From positions 1,240,001 through 1,304,000 of the forward strand of contig NZ_BCNW01000001.1 of assembly GCF_001571385.1 (NCBI RefSeq): a stretch of DNA of 64,000 nucleotides, read 5' to 3'. The stretch is from Methanofollis ethanolicus. GTDB taxonomy: Archaea > Halobacteriota > Methanomicrobia > Methanomicrobiales > Methanofollaceae. Made by a program: the position numbers and the translations under genes. The notes beneath the pieces were generated by a model, which was given only the letters and a program-made list of their open reading frames with translations, made no database searches and was not told the DNA's origin. The first letter of the stretch is position 1; each line of letters starts with the position of its first letter. Shown here one piece after another: positions 22,950-31,679 of the stretch.

Positions 22950-23396
22950 GGACAATCCCTTCAATATGCTGCATAAAGATAGGGTGGACTCATACATAAA
23001 GTGACGGGCGCCAGGGGAACGGAGGGCCAGGGCGAAAGATGAAGGGGCCTCAAACCCGGGATCCCGGAGACGGCAAAGGTGGCTTCTGTCAGGATCATCC
23101 CTGACTGCACGCCGACCACCCGCAGCCCCCGGGGCGCCTTTCCCGGCCGGTGCGCCCTGCGGATTGTCCTGCCAGATCTGCGCGCTGTCCTTCCAGCACT
23201 GCAGGTGCCGGGCCAGGTCATGAAAATACGGCGCCGTGCTCATGTGCGCCTCGATCTCAGTGGTCAACCAGAACCCCACGTTCTCTTCGGACGACACGGC
23301 TCCTGTCATAGAAGATGTACAGGCATTTGGAAACGACAGTATCACGTAAGAATCGCAGAGAATACGAATAGAACCATTGAACAGGATCAGAAAACG
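22950..23396. other. Intergenic region between fae-hps and tRNA-Trp
   Basis: About 450 bases. The minus-strand frame of fae-hps stays open to 23345, and its product there (including EENVGFWLTTEIEAHM and a tryptophan-containing stretch) resembles no Fae extension that I know. It may be a decayed gene fragment. A TATA-like CTTTATGC tract sits just upstream of the fae-hps start on the minus strand. Confidence 0.4.
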
Positions 23397-23567
23397 TGGG
23401 GTCGGTGAGATTTGAACTCACGATCGACGGGTCTCTCCGACATGCGCGGGGAGCACGAATGTTGCATCAGTGCTCCAACGGGTCATCATCATCATCAGTA
23501 GACCCATTGTTCATCACACGCAAAGACCGCTGGAGCCCGTCGCCATTCCGGACTAGGCCACGACCCC
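23397..23567 (-). tRNA. tRNA-Trp (CCA) with a 97-base intron containing a box C/D guide RNA
   Basis: Exons are 23530-23567 (38 nt) and 23397-23432 (36 nt). Together they fold as a 74-nt tRNA with a GGGGUCG/CGACCCC acceptor stem, the T-arm GUGAGUUCAAAUCUCAC and the anticodon loop CU-CCA-GA. The intron follows position 37, the usual archaeal site, and can form a bulge-helix-bulge. Within the intron, reading the minus strand, are box C GUGAUGA, D' CUGA (23495-23498), C' UGAUGA and D CUGA (23467-23470). The D guide places C34, and the D' guide nucleotide 39, at the fifth base upstream of the boxes. This matches the known archaeal tRNA-Trp cis/trans guide. CCA is not encoded. Confidence 0.95.
23433..23529 (-). 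ncRNA. Intronic box C/D guide sRNA of pre-tRNA-Trp
   Basis: The intron of tRNA-Trp holds C, D', C' and D boxes in order. Guide sequences lie just upstream of D' and D that can pair with the anticodon arm of the same tRNA, directing 2'-O-methylation at nucleotides 34 and 39. Homologous intronic guides are known in Haloferax and other euryarchaeotes. Confidence 0.85.
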
Positions 23568-23666
23568 ACACTGGCATCGTATATATTCGGCATTCCCCTC
23601 ATTTAAAAATTGCGTTCGGGAGCACTAATCATATATTGTCTCCCTTCCTCATGTACTGGGAAAATT

Positions 23667-25367
23667 ATGGCTACGGGCAGTTATGCATGCGGACACTCGG
23701 CGATGTCGCTGATGGGGGAGACCATCGGCGCCATGCTGAACCGGATTGCTACCCAGTACCCGGACAACGAAGCCCTGGTATCGGTGCACCAGAACATCCG
23801 CTGGACATACAGGGAGTTCCTTCTTCAGGTAAACTCTCTTGCACGTGGTCTTATGGCGCTCGGCGTCGGGCGCGGGGACAGGGTTGCGATCTGGGCGATG
23901 AACTACGCGGAGTGGACGATGACCCAGTTCGCGACTGCAAAGATCGGCGCCATCCTGGTGAACATCAACCCCGACTACCGTGTCTTCGAACTCGAATACG
24001 CGCTGAAACAGGCCGAGGTCTCGACCCTCATTGTGCAGGGGCGTTTCAAGACCTCCGACTATGTCGGCATGGTCTACGAGGCCTGCCCCGAGGCGATCGA
24101 GGCGCGGCCCGGCAGAGTTTCCTCGGAGAAGTTCCCCTTCCTCCGAAACATCATCTTCATGGGCGACATCCCGTACAACGGCATGTTCTCCTGGGACGAG
24201 GTGCTCCAGAAGGGGGAGGCGATCAGCCCCGACGAACTGGAGGAACGCGAGGAGACCCTCAACTTCGACGACGCCATCAACATCCAGTACACGAGCGGGA
24301 CGACCGGTTTCCCGAAGGGCGTCGTCCTCACCCACCACGGCGTCATGAACAATGGCTACATCATCGGCGAGGGGATGAAGTTCACCGAGAAGGACCGCCT
24401 CTGCATCCCCGTGCCCTTCTACCACTGCTTCGGCATGGTCCTCTCGAACATGGCCTCGGTCACCCACGGCACGACGATGGTCATCCCGGCCCCGGTCTTC
24501 AATGCCGAGGCTGTCCTGAAGACGATCCAGAACGAGCGGTGCACCGCCGTCCACGGCGTGCCGACGATGTTCATCGCCGAACTTTCCCACCCGGACTTTA
24601 GAAAATACGATTATTCCACCCTTCGCACCGGGATCATGGCCGGTTCCCCCTGCCCGATCGAGGTGATGAAGCAGGTCAACAGTCTCATGAATATGCGGGA
24701 TATCGTCATCGTCTACGGGCAGACCGAACTCTCGCCCGGCATCACCATGACGACGGTGAACGACCCCCTGGAGCGCAGGGTCACGACTGTCGGCAGGCCA
24801 TTCCCGCACACCGAGATCAAGATCATCGACCCGAACACAAAGAGGATCGTCCCCTACGGCGAGATCGGCGAAATATGCGCCCGCGGTTATATGGCGATGA
24901 AGTGCTACTACAACAATCCCTCGGCCACCCGCGCAACCCTGGACCAGAACGGCTGGCTCCACACCGGCGACCTCGGCGTGATGGACGAGGAGGGGTACGT
25001 GAAGATGTCCGGGCGCCTGAAGGAGATGGTGATCCGGGGCGGCGAGAACATCTACCCACGGGAGATCGAGGAGTTCCTCCACCACCACCCAAAGATTGCC
25101 GACGCATATGTGATTGGCGTGCCCGACGAGAAGTACGGCGAGGAACTGATGGCCTGGGTAAAGCCGAAGAACGGGCAGGCCCTCACGAAGGAGGAGATCG
25201 TCGAGTTCTGCACCGGCCAGATCGCCCGCTTCAAGATCCCGCGGTACTACAAGTTCGTGGACAGTTTCCCGATGTCGGTCACGGGAAAGATCCAGAAGTT
25301 CAAGATGCGCGAGATGGCGATCCCCGAACTCGGCCTCGAAGGGGCCTCGAAGATCCAGACCGCCTGA
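23667..25367 (+). CDS. Acyl-CoA synthetase / AMP-dependent ligase
   Basis: 566 residues of the ANL adenylating superfamily. Visible: P-loop YTSGTTGFPKGVVLTHHG, aromatic/A4 motif PFYHCFGM, A5 motif YGQTELSPGITMT, A7 TGDLGVMDEEGY, A8 hinge GRLKEMVIRGGENIYPREIE, and the catalytic lysine in SVTGKIQKFKMRE. It activates a medium-chain or other carboxylic acid as the acyl-AMP and then the CoA thioester. The ATG at 23667 follows a TATA-like ATATATT about 30 bases earlier. An ATG at about 23610 is in frame but would put the TATA box inside the gene. Confidence 0.92.
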   Translation: MATGSYACGHSAMSLMGETIGAMLNRIATQYPDNEALVSVHQNIRWTYREFLLQVNSLARGLMALGVGRGDRVAIWAMNYAEWTMTQFATAKIGAILVNINPDYRVFELEYALKQAEVSTLIVQGRFKTSDYVGMVYEACPEAIEARPGRVSSEKFPFLRNIIFMGDIPYNGMFSWDEVLQKGEAISPDELEEREETLNFDDAINIQYTSGTTGFPKGVVLTHHGVMNNGYIIGEGMKFTEKDRLCIPVPFYHCFGMVLSNMASVTHGTTMVIPAPVFNAEAVLKTIQNERCTAVHGVPTMFIAELSHPDFRKYDYSTLRTGIMAGSPCPIEVMKQVNSLMNMRDIVIVYGQTELSPGITMTTVNDPLERRVTTVGRPFPHTEIKIIDPNTKRIVPYGEIGEICARGYMAMKCYYNNPSATRATLDQNGWLHTGDLGVMDEEGYVKMSGRLKEMVIRGGENIYPREIEEFLHHHPKIADAYVIGVPDEKYGEELMAWVKPKNGQALTKEEIVEFCTGQIARFKIPRYYKFVDSFPMSVTGKIQKFKMREMAIPELGLEGASKIQTA

Positions 25368-25381
25368 GAGATCGGCATCCC

Positions 25382-25388
25382 TTTTTTT
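25382..25388 (+). terminator. Oligo-T terminator after the acyl-CoA synthetase gene
   Basis: Seven T residues lie 14 bases after the stop codon. Confidence 0.4.
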
Positions 25389-25494
25389 CAGACGGCCTGG
25401 CAGGCGTCAAGGAGATCATTTTTATGTACTGCTTCCGGTAATGACTCCTGACTCCCTGGGGCAGATGTCCCACAGGGGGATGGAGGAGAGTAGT

Positions 25495-25869
25495 ATGGTC
25501 GGGATCACACGCAGCGAGATCGACACCAGTGCACCGATGAGGGCATCGAGCGCTGCTCTGGCAGGCTCGGTCGTCACCTATGTCGGCCGGGTGCGGGCCG
25601 AGGAGGGCGCCACCGGGCTTTCGATCGAGGCGGATATCGAGCAGGCGACGAAGAGCCTGGAATCGATCCGGGAAGAGGCGGTCAGGCGTTTCGGGCTGAG
25701 TTGTGCAGATGTCGTGCATAGGATCGGCGAGGTCACTGTCGGTGACGTGATCCTCCTGGTGGCCGCGGGCGCACCGGAGAGAGACGCGGCCTTTGAGGCG
25801 TGCACGTACATCGTCGAGGCGGTGAAAGAACAAAATATCATCAAAAAAAGGGCACTGCTCGCAGCCTGA
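25495..25869 (+). CDS. moaE: Molybdopterin synthase catalytic subunit MoaE
   Basis: 124 residues. Conserved family features: GSVVTYVGRVRAEEG, a central SIEADIEQATKSLESIREEA helix, VVHRIGEVTVGD, VAAGAPERDAAFEACTYIVEAVKEQ and the lysine pair KK near the end that takes part in sulfur transfer. It inserts two dithiolene sulfurs into precursor Z to make molybdopterin for molybdenum/tungsten enzymes such as formylmethanofuran dehydrogenase and formate dehydrogenase. Its usual partner MoaD is not next to it. The ATG at 25495 has a GGAGGAGAG site; the frame is open from 25441. Confidence 0.9.
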   Translation: MVGITRSEIDTSAPMRASSAALAGSVVTYVGRVRAEEGATGLSIEADIEQATKSLESIREEAVRRFGLSCADVVHRIGEVTVGDVILLVAAGAPERDAAFEACTYIVEAVKEQNIIKKRALLAA

Positions 25870-25964
25870 ATAGCGACAGGGCCGCCCTGTCCCTCTAAAC
25901 CACCTATTTTCCCGTGCAAAAAAGGGAAGAGAACCTTTAACCTGATGCCGCACCACCCGAATGC

Positions 25965-26909
25965 ATGCCCTACACCCTCAGGCTGATCTCCATCGAGGAG
26001 AAGGACGACCTGGCGGCACGGTACGCCGCACAGGTCAGGTACGAGATCAAGTCCGATATCTACGGCTGCTGTATCAAACTTCTCACCGGCGACCGCAGTG
26101 TCAAGGAGCGCTGGGAGGAGAATTTCTTCTTCATCTCCCAGTCGATCCGCTCTCACGGTCGCCTTTATGTCCTCCGCGATCCGGCGGCCTCGAAAGACAC
26201 GGTCTTCTATGACCCGGCGACAAGGACGGCGTTCCTCCTCAATGTCACCTACTATGGCTGGGTGAAGTCCCTCGCCCTCTCTGTGGCAGGCGACACCCTG
26301 GAGGACGGACACGGGATCGCTTCCATCCACGGGGCCTGCATCGACGCTGACGGTCGGGGGTGCTGCATTCTGGGGGCGTCAGGCGCGGGCAAGACCACCC
26401 AGACGTACGGTCTCCTCCGCGACCCGCGGGTGCGGGTGGTCGCCGACGACTGGTCATTCGCCCGCATCTTCGGGGACGAGGTTTTTGCCTATGGTTCTGA
26501 GAAGAACTTCTACATCAGGGCAGATCTCGCCACCATCTGGCCGGAATATACCGACCTCGTCGCCCGCGCCGATTTCGACACTGAGGGCCGCGCCGTTGTG
26601 GACCTGCGGTCTGTCGTTGGGAAGGGGCGCATCCTCCCGATGACCACGATCAGGACGGTCGTCCTCCTCCACCGCGATCCCGGAGAGGCGCAGACGGTCA
26701 CGGCCTGCAGTCCCGGCACCGCCCTTGACGTGCTCGCGGCTGCGGGCTACTACAACCCCCACCTCCTTGTCAGGACGCCCTTCAAGGAAAATCTCCGGAG
26801 ACGGTTCTTTGCAGCGCTGCTGGGGGCGGCGCGGGTCTATGTCGTCAACACGACCGGCACGCCCGAGGAGACGCAAGGGATGCTGCGCGGGATCGTCTTC
26901 GGGGAGTAA
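25965..26909 (+). CDS. HPr-kinase-like P-loop protein of unknown substrate
   Basis: 314 residues. A mid-protein Walker A GASGAGKTTQTYGLL is followed by VVADDWSFARI, an arrangement like the C-terminal kinase domain of HPr kinase/phosphorylase-type proteins. The N-terminal 100 residues are beta-rich and unassigned. No phosphotransferase system is expected in methanogens, so the name reflects fold only. It begins with ATG at 25965 just after a CTTTAA TATA-like element (25935-25940). No partner gene is adjacent. Confidence 0.75.
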   Translation: MPYTLRLISIEEKDDLAARYAAQVRYEIKSDIYGCCIKLLTGDRSVKERWEENFFFISQSIRSHGRLYVLRDPAASKDTVFYDPATRTAFLLNVTYYGWVKSLALSVAGDTLEDGHGIASIHGACIDADGRGCCILGASGAGKTTQTYGLLRDPRVRVVADDWSFARIFGDEVFAYGSEKNFYIRADLATIWPEYTDLVARADFDTEGRAVVDLRSVVGKGRILPMTTIRTVVLLHRDPGEAQTVTACSPGTALDVLAAAGYYNPHLLVRTPFKENLRRRFFAALLGAARVYVVNTTGTPEETQGMLRGIVFGE

Positions 26910-28132
26910 GAGTGAGAGGATTTACCCGGCATGGGATATGGACATAGGGTGCTGGACACGGCTCATACATCCGCCATCCCCCCACAACCACCGGGGACTG
27001 CTCCGCTCCCCGACCCCGCTTTAGGATTGGAGAGATGGCAATTTCCCCCGCAGTCTTCTCTTCTCTCTTCCCGGTCCTATCTTGATTTCGGGGGTCCGGG
27101 GGCAACGAGAAAGCCGTCTGGCTTTCGAGGTGCGAACGAAATGAGCATGAGAAAACGGAAAATCGGGCTTTGTAGAAATCCTCCTCCATCGGTTGATAGT
27201 GCGTGCCGATCCTCTGCCTTCCCGTTCGCCGGGGGACTTTTGCCCCCGGACCCCCGCGCGAGGATTGGTCCCGGGAAGAAAGGGTCGGAGTCCTGGAGGA
27301 GGAGGCCATCCCGCCCCCATCTTAATGGCAGGGGGTATGGGAGGGCGACCGACGGGAGTCGAGAAAAACGTAGTTTTTCGAGCGGCAGCCCCCCTGGACC
27401 AGGCACGTCTGAACAGAATTTTTTCCCCTATCACGTCAGGAAGTACTTTCCCACAAGGGTTTACCATGAAAATGATCCCGAAGAACGTCTCTCCGGGTTT
27501 GCACGGAACTCTGACTCTCATCGAGCATCCCCTTTCAGAGATGGGAGGTCCGCATTCTGCCTTCCCGGCCCTATTGCACTGCGGGGGTCCGGGGGCAAAA
27601 GTCCCCCGGCGCGAGCGTGGGGGAAGGCATGTTGACCAGCAGACCACAAAAACAATTTTCATCGCGTATGCTTGAATCCCCCGAGACCCATGCCCGATTC
27701 TCCAGAGCCGAAAATCGAAAATTTTCTCGTTCAGGCACATCCTTGATGTGCACTGAGACGAAGTCTTTGAGCAGTCCCTCGGCGACCTGTACGGGGAAGG
27801 CAGTTGATCGGTATCCCGAGCCGGGGGACTACAGCGAAACCTACGGTTTCTCGAACTCACTGACGCTCGTTCCCCGCTCGGGATAGGGGCGTGATGGTTA
27901 TTTTCCTCCTCAGAATATTCTGTTCACTCTTCTCAGGACCAATCATGAGCGCAGGGAACGACAGAAGTTTTTCGAGGTGCGACCGAAGGGAGCATGAAAA
28001 AGCCGTCTGGCTTTCGAGGATTCCTCTGTTTAGATTGTGGGGACGGTGGGGGTCGGCATCCTGCCCGGCAATATATCCCCAGCAGTGGAGATCGAAACAG
28101 GCCTTCAGCCCCCACCCCCCCCGAAAAAAAGA
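26910..28132. other. Repeat nest without genes
   Basis: About 1.2 kb in which no frame resembles a protein. It contains a MITE family B copy (27166-about 27464), two copies of a GAAAGCC-GTCT-GGCTTTC hairpin with shared TTCGAGGTGCGA flank (27109-27155 and 27970-28016), a GGCACATC-type hairpin at 27734-27751 as seen near 650, several G-run/C-run palindromes (27085-27105, 27580-27610), and a CAATTTTCATCGCGTATGC block (27653-27671) repeated at 48218-48236. Open frames here are chance readings of G+C-rich repeats. Confidence 0.75.
27166..27464 (-). repeat. MITE-like element family B, copy 1 (right end lost)
   Basis: It begins with GGCTTTGTAGAAATCC, the family B terminal repeat. Read in opposite orientation it matches the copy at 56517-56828 over almost its whole length (shared blocks include the GTCCTGGAGGAGGAGGCCAT and CTGGACCAGGCACGTCTGAA stretches). 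The right terminal repeat stops after GGGTTT at about 27464, so the copy is truncated or broken by another repeat. Confidence 0.75.
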
Positions 28133-29422
28133 TTATTCTTCGGCCTGCTTCCGGGCGATCAGCCCTTCTGCCGCCTTCTGCGCACCATTGATGATCTCGG
28201 CCTCGCCGGGGATGCGGTGGTCCTCCATGAGCACCCGGCCGTTGCAGAGCACCGTCGTCACCGCGGCGCCGGAGCAGGCATAGACCGCATTCGAGACAGG
28301 GTTGTACAGGGGAGTGTTGGAAACCGCACGACGGTCGAGGAGGATGAGGTCTGCCGGCGCGCCCTCGGCGATGACGCCGCCTTCGAAGCCCATGGCCGCG
28401 GCGCCGTTTGCCGTCGCCATCTGGAAGGCCTCGGATGCCGGGAGGAGGGTCTGCGAGTTCCAGTAGAACTTCTGGAGCAGGGCGGCGAATTTCATCTCCT
28501 CGAACATGTCGAGGTTGTTGTTCGAGGCGCAGCCGTCTGTGCCCAGGCAGACCCCGGCGCCCCGTGCCTTCAGCCACTCGTACGGCATAGCACGGTGGAC
28601 GGCAAGCTTCATGTTGCTCGTCGGGTTGTGGGAGGCGAAGACGCCGCGGTCGCCAAGAAGGGTACAGTCGTCGGAGTCGAGCCAGCAGCAGTGGGCCGCG
28701 ACCGTGCGGGGTGTCAGGCAGCCGCACCGGTCTAGCAAGGCCGCCGGGCGCATGCCGGTCTTCTCGACACAGTCATGCACCTCCTGCTCGGTCTCGGCAA
28801 GGTGGACGTGGAGACCGACGTTCTGCTGCCGGGAGAACTCAGCGCACCAGTGCAGTCCCTCCTCGGAGACAGTGTACACCGAATGAGGGCCGACGGCCGC
28901 CCTGATCCGCAGGTTGTTCATCCCCTTGATCCGGTCGATGAGTTTCTCCGTCGCGTGGATCTCCTTCTCTCTCTTCTCCTCGTCGAAGAGGTCGATGAAC
29001 CCATATGAAAGCTGGGCCTTCATGCCCATCTCGTCCACGGCGCGGGCCGCTTCCTCCATGAAGAAGTACATGTCATTGAAGCCGACAGTCCCCGACCGGA
29101 TCATCTCCAGGCAGGCGAGCTTCGTTCCCCAGTACACGTCATCAGCTGTCAGGTGCGCCTCAAGGGGCCAGATCTTCTCGGACAGCCACTGCTGGAGGGG
29201 CATGTCGTCGGCATAGCCGCGCAGCAGGGTCATCGCCGCATGAGTGTGGGTGTTGTACAGCCCTGGCAGGGCGACCGCACCGCCGCCGTCGACGATCCTG
29301 TCGGCATCACCGCCGGCCTTCTCCCCGATCGCGGCGAAACGCCCGTTTTCGACCCTGATATTCACCCGCGTTCCGTTCAGCTCAACATCCCTGATGAGCA
29401 CGCTTCTCTCAGTACCAGTCAT
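28133..29422 (-). CDS. dadD: 5'-deoxyadenosine / S-adenosylhomocysteine / methylthioadenosine deaminase
   Basis: 429 residues of the amidohydrolase superfamily. Metal ligands appear in YNTHTHAAMTLLRGY (HxH), the helical LHVHLAETEQE (HxHxxE), HCCWLDSDD and GTDGCASNN (the catalytic aspartate with the SNN segment of the MtaD/DadD/SsnA group). It deaminates 5'-deoxyadenosine, methylthioadenosine or S-adenosylhomocysteine to the inosine forms. In Methanocaldococcus the homologous enzyme opens the salvage of 5'-deoxyadenosine. It lies 2 bases downstream of the phosphorylase gene, which would use its product, so the two form a pathway operon. Confidence 0.9.
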   Translation of the reverse strand: MTGTERSVLIRDVELNGTRVNIRVENGRFAAIGEKAGGDADRIVDGGGAVALPGLYNTHTHAAMTLLRGYADDMPLQQWLSEKIWPLEAHLTADDVYWGTKLACLEMIRSGTVGFNDMYFFMEEAARAVDEMGMKAQLSYGFIDLFDEEKREKEIHATEKLIDRIKGMNNLRIRAAVGPHSVYTVSEEGLHWCAEFSRQQNVGLHVHLAETEQEVHDCVEKTGMRPAALLDRCGCLTPRTVAAHCCWLDSDDCTLLGDRGVFASHNPTSNMKLAVHRAMPYEWLKARGAGVCLGTDGCASNNNLDMFEEMKFAALLQKFYWNSQTLLPASEAFQMATANGAAAMGFEGGVIAEGAPADLILLDRRAVSNTPLYNPVSNAVYACSGAAVTTVLCNGRVLMEDHRIPGEAEIINGAQKAAEGLIARKQAEE

Positions 29423-29424
29423 AA

Positions 29425-30102
29425 TCAGTCACTTCCACAAACCCGCACAATCGATTCGACCAGATCCTCGGTCCTGTGCGCGTATTTCTTCGAGGTGGCG
29501 AGGATGTGTTCGTAGGTCAGCACCTCGTCAGATAATCCATTCGCATAGTTGTCCACGGTGCAGACAGCGGCGACCGGGATGCCGAGTTCTCGTGCCAGGG
29601 TCGCCTCGCTTGCGACCGTCATGCCGACGACGTCGGCGACCTTTGCAAGGCCGCGCACCTCCGCCACTGTCTCGATCCGCGGCCCCCGCGTCTGGGCGTA
29701 CACTCCGCCGACCTGTGCCGTGGGAATGGCCTCCGAAAGTTTCCGGACAAGGCCCTCGTCGAGGGCAGGCATCACATGCTCGATGGCATGATCATGGAAG
29801 GACGGGATATCGGTGAGGCTGAGGTAGTCTGTCGGAATAACCACTGTCCCGGGCGGGATCTCCGCCTTCAGGGAACCGACCGAGCCGAAAGAGACGATCC
29901 TGTCCACGCCGGAGAGTGCAAGAGCCGCGGCCTCTGCCCGGTAGTTGATCCGGTGCGGCGGCCTCCCCCCCTGGTGGCGGAGCATGATGGCGATATCCCC
30001 TGCCATCACCTCTGCCGGGCCATATGGTGTCCAGACAGTCCTTTTTTCGAGTCTCGGGAGGTTGCAGTAGAGAAGACTGGTGCCGCCGATGATCCCGAGC
30101 AT
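29425..30102 (-). CDS. S-methyl-5'-thioinosine phosphorylase-like (MTAP/PNP family)
   Basis: 225 residues. N-terminal MLGIIGGTSLL (phosphate-binding GG-S/T), the RHQGG substrate segment, FGSVGSLK, the VYAQTRGPRIETVAEVRGL signature of the MTAP/PNP family, VVGMTVASEATLARELGI with the ribose-binding Met, and CTVDNYANGL. It cleaves the N-glycosidic bond of methylthio- or deoxyinosine with phosphate. The gap of 2 bases to dadD supports a joint route MTA to MTI to hypoxanthine plus sugar phosphate. The frame extends to 30273, but the ATG at 30102 gives the family length. Confidence 0.88.
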   Translation of the reverse strand: MLGIIGGTSLLYCNLPRLEKRTVWTPYGPAEVMAGDIAIMLRHQGGRPPHRINYRAEAAALALSGVDRIVSFGSVGSLKAEIPPGTVVIPTDYLSLTDIPSFHDHAIEHVMPALDEGLVRKLSEAIPTAQVGGVYAQTRGPRIETVAEVRGLAKVADVVGMTVASEATLARELGIPVAAVCTVDNYANGLSDEVLTYEHILATSKKYAHRTEDLVESIVRVCGSD

Positions 30103-30214
30103 CACTGTCCCCTCCGCCCTGTGTGCATGCCTGCCATCATGTATAGAGGGATCCCTGAGGAGTAAAACCCATCTTTTTACCCTTGTCCTGCCATACGCTG
30201 ATGCCGGGATAGAG

Positions 30215-31345
30215 ATGAGCAGATTCCATATCGTCGATGACGACACGATTGCCCGGGGGGAGTGCACGGACATCTACTTCGCCAGGTGCGAGGAGGTTCT
30301 TGCAAAGGAGGGGAAGAATCCGCTGGTGACGATGGAGGTCACAACCGTCGGGATGCCGTACGACCGGGGGGTCTTCTGCGGCCTTGACGATGCCGTCGCC
30401 CTCCTCGAAGGGGTGCCGGTGGACGTCGAAGCCATGCCTGAGGGGAGTGTGTTTCTCCCGCGCGAACCGGTGATGCGGATCACCGGGCGGTACCGCGACT
30501 TCGGGCGGTACGAGACGGCCCTCCTCGGCTTCCTCTGTCACGCCTCGGGGATCGCCACCGCCGCCGCCCATGTCAAGGAAGCGGCGGGTGACTGTAAGGT
30601 CTATTCCTTCGGGTCGCGCCGGCAGCACCCGGCGATCGCACAGATGATCGAGCGCTCGGCCTGGATAGGCGGTGTCGACGGCGTCTCGAACACCACGGCG
30701 CCGGAGGGGATGCCGATCGTCGGGACAATGCCGCACGCCTTCGTGATGTGCCATGCCACGCCCGAAGAGGCATGGACCGCCTTCGACCGTCACTCGGCCC
30801 TGGATGTGCCGCGCCTGATGCTCTGCGACACCTTCGGCGACGAGAAGGAGGAGTGCCTGAAGGCGGCAGAACTCGGGTTTACCGGGGCGGTCCGCCTGGA
30901 CACGCCGCGGTCGCGCCGGGGGAACATGCGTGCGATCCTCGAAGAGGTGCGCTGGGAACTCGACAGTCACGGCCACGAGGACGTCGGCATCTTCCTCTCC
31001 GGTGGGGTCACCCGGGAGGACATCCGCGCCTACCGCGACCTGGTGGACGCCTTCGGCGTCGGCGGGGCGATCGCCAATGCGCCGGTGATCGACTTCTCCC
31101 TGGACATTGTCGAGATCGAGGGGAAGAGTTGCGCGAAACGCGGGAAGTGGAGCGGGGTCAAGCAGGTCTACCTCCTCCCCGGCGGCGCCAGGGTGATCCT
31201 GCCGACGGGTGCGCACGCACCCGAAGGGGCGGTACCGCTCCTCAAACCGGTCATGCGGCACGGGCAAGCGGTCGGGCACACAGACATGGCGAAGGCCCGG
31301 GCGCGCGTCCTCGCAGATCTTGCTGAGAGGGCACAATCCGCATGA
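30215..31345 (+). CDS. pncB: Nicotinate phosphoribosyltransferase, archaeal type
   Basis: 376 residues. Family features: an N-terminal region with DIYFARCEEVL and YDRGVFCGLDDAVALLEG, then FLCHASGIATAAAHVKEAA, SFGSRRQHPAIAQMIER with the active-site histidine and SRR phosphate binding, IGGVDGVSNT, PHAF, and the LDTPRSRRGNMRAILEEVR and LSGGVTREDI segments. It makes nicotinate mononucleotide from nicotinate and PRPP in NAD salvage. The start at 30215 is preferred over frame-open codons back to 30080 because it removes an unrelated extension. It is divergent from the phosphorylase. Confidence 0.92.
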   Translation: MSRFHIVDDDTIARGECTDIYFARCEEVLAKEGKNPLVTMEVTTVGMPYDRGVFCGLDDAVALLEGVPVDVEAMPEGSVFLPREPVMRITGRYRDFGRYETALLGFLCHASGIATAAAHVKEAAGDCKVYSFGSRRQHPAIAQMIERSAWIGGVDGVSNTTAPEGMPIVGTMPHAFVMCHATPEEAWTAFDRHSALDVPRLMLCDTFGDEKEECLKAAELGFTGAVRLDTPRSRRGNMRAILEEVRWELDSHGHEDVGIFLSGGVTREDIRAYRDLVDAFGVGGAIANAPVIDFSLDIVEIEGKSCAKRGKWSGVKQVYLLPGGARVILPTGAHAPEGAVPLLKPVMRHGQAVGHTDMAKARARVLADLAERAQSA

Positions 31346-31407
31346 GCAGCGGGGGCCCCGGCCCAAATCCATTTATCTGATGGCATTCAATATCGTAGGG
31401 TAGCATC

Positions 31408-31479
31408 GGGCCGATAGATCAGGGGAAGATCGCTTCCTTGGCATGGAAGAGGCCGCGGGTTCAATTCCCGCTCGGTCCA
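31408..31479 (+). tRNA. tRNA-Ala (GGC), copy 1
   Basis: 72 nt with the GGGCCGA/UCGGUCC acceptor, including the alanine identity pair G3:U70, anticodon loop UU-GGC-AU, and T-arm GCGGGUUCAAUUCCCGC. CCA is not encoded. It is identical to the copy at 34134-34205. Confidence 0.97.
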
Positions 31480-31679
31480 CTCGCTTTTAAAAAGAACACC
31501 ATTGTGGGATTCATCGTTGGAATGCATTTCTGGGTCCGGACATTTATCCGTTTCACGCGCCCTTGCGCGGTAATGTTTCGGTAATTCGGGTAAAAAAGAA
31601 AAAGAGTCCTCTTCCCCCATGTCCGGACACGGATTTCCGCCCGCAGGCACTCATTGGGGGGAGGAGGCTTACGGTCAGG

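Noticed and set aside
22950-23345. N-terminal extension of Fae-Hps
   Set aside because: Fae has a precise N-terminus with His17; the extension is unrelated to Fae and may be a fragment.
23649-25088. 479-codon minus frame over the acyl-CoA synthetase
   Set aside because: It is a codon-bias shadow of a well-supported gene, rich in valine-aspartate-histidine patterns.
26931-27860. Open frames in the repeat nest
   Set aside because: All are proline/arginine/serine-rich translations of repeats, and both strands are equally open.
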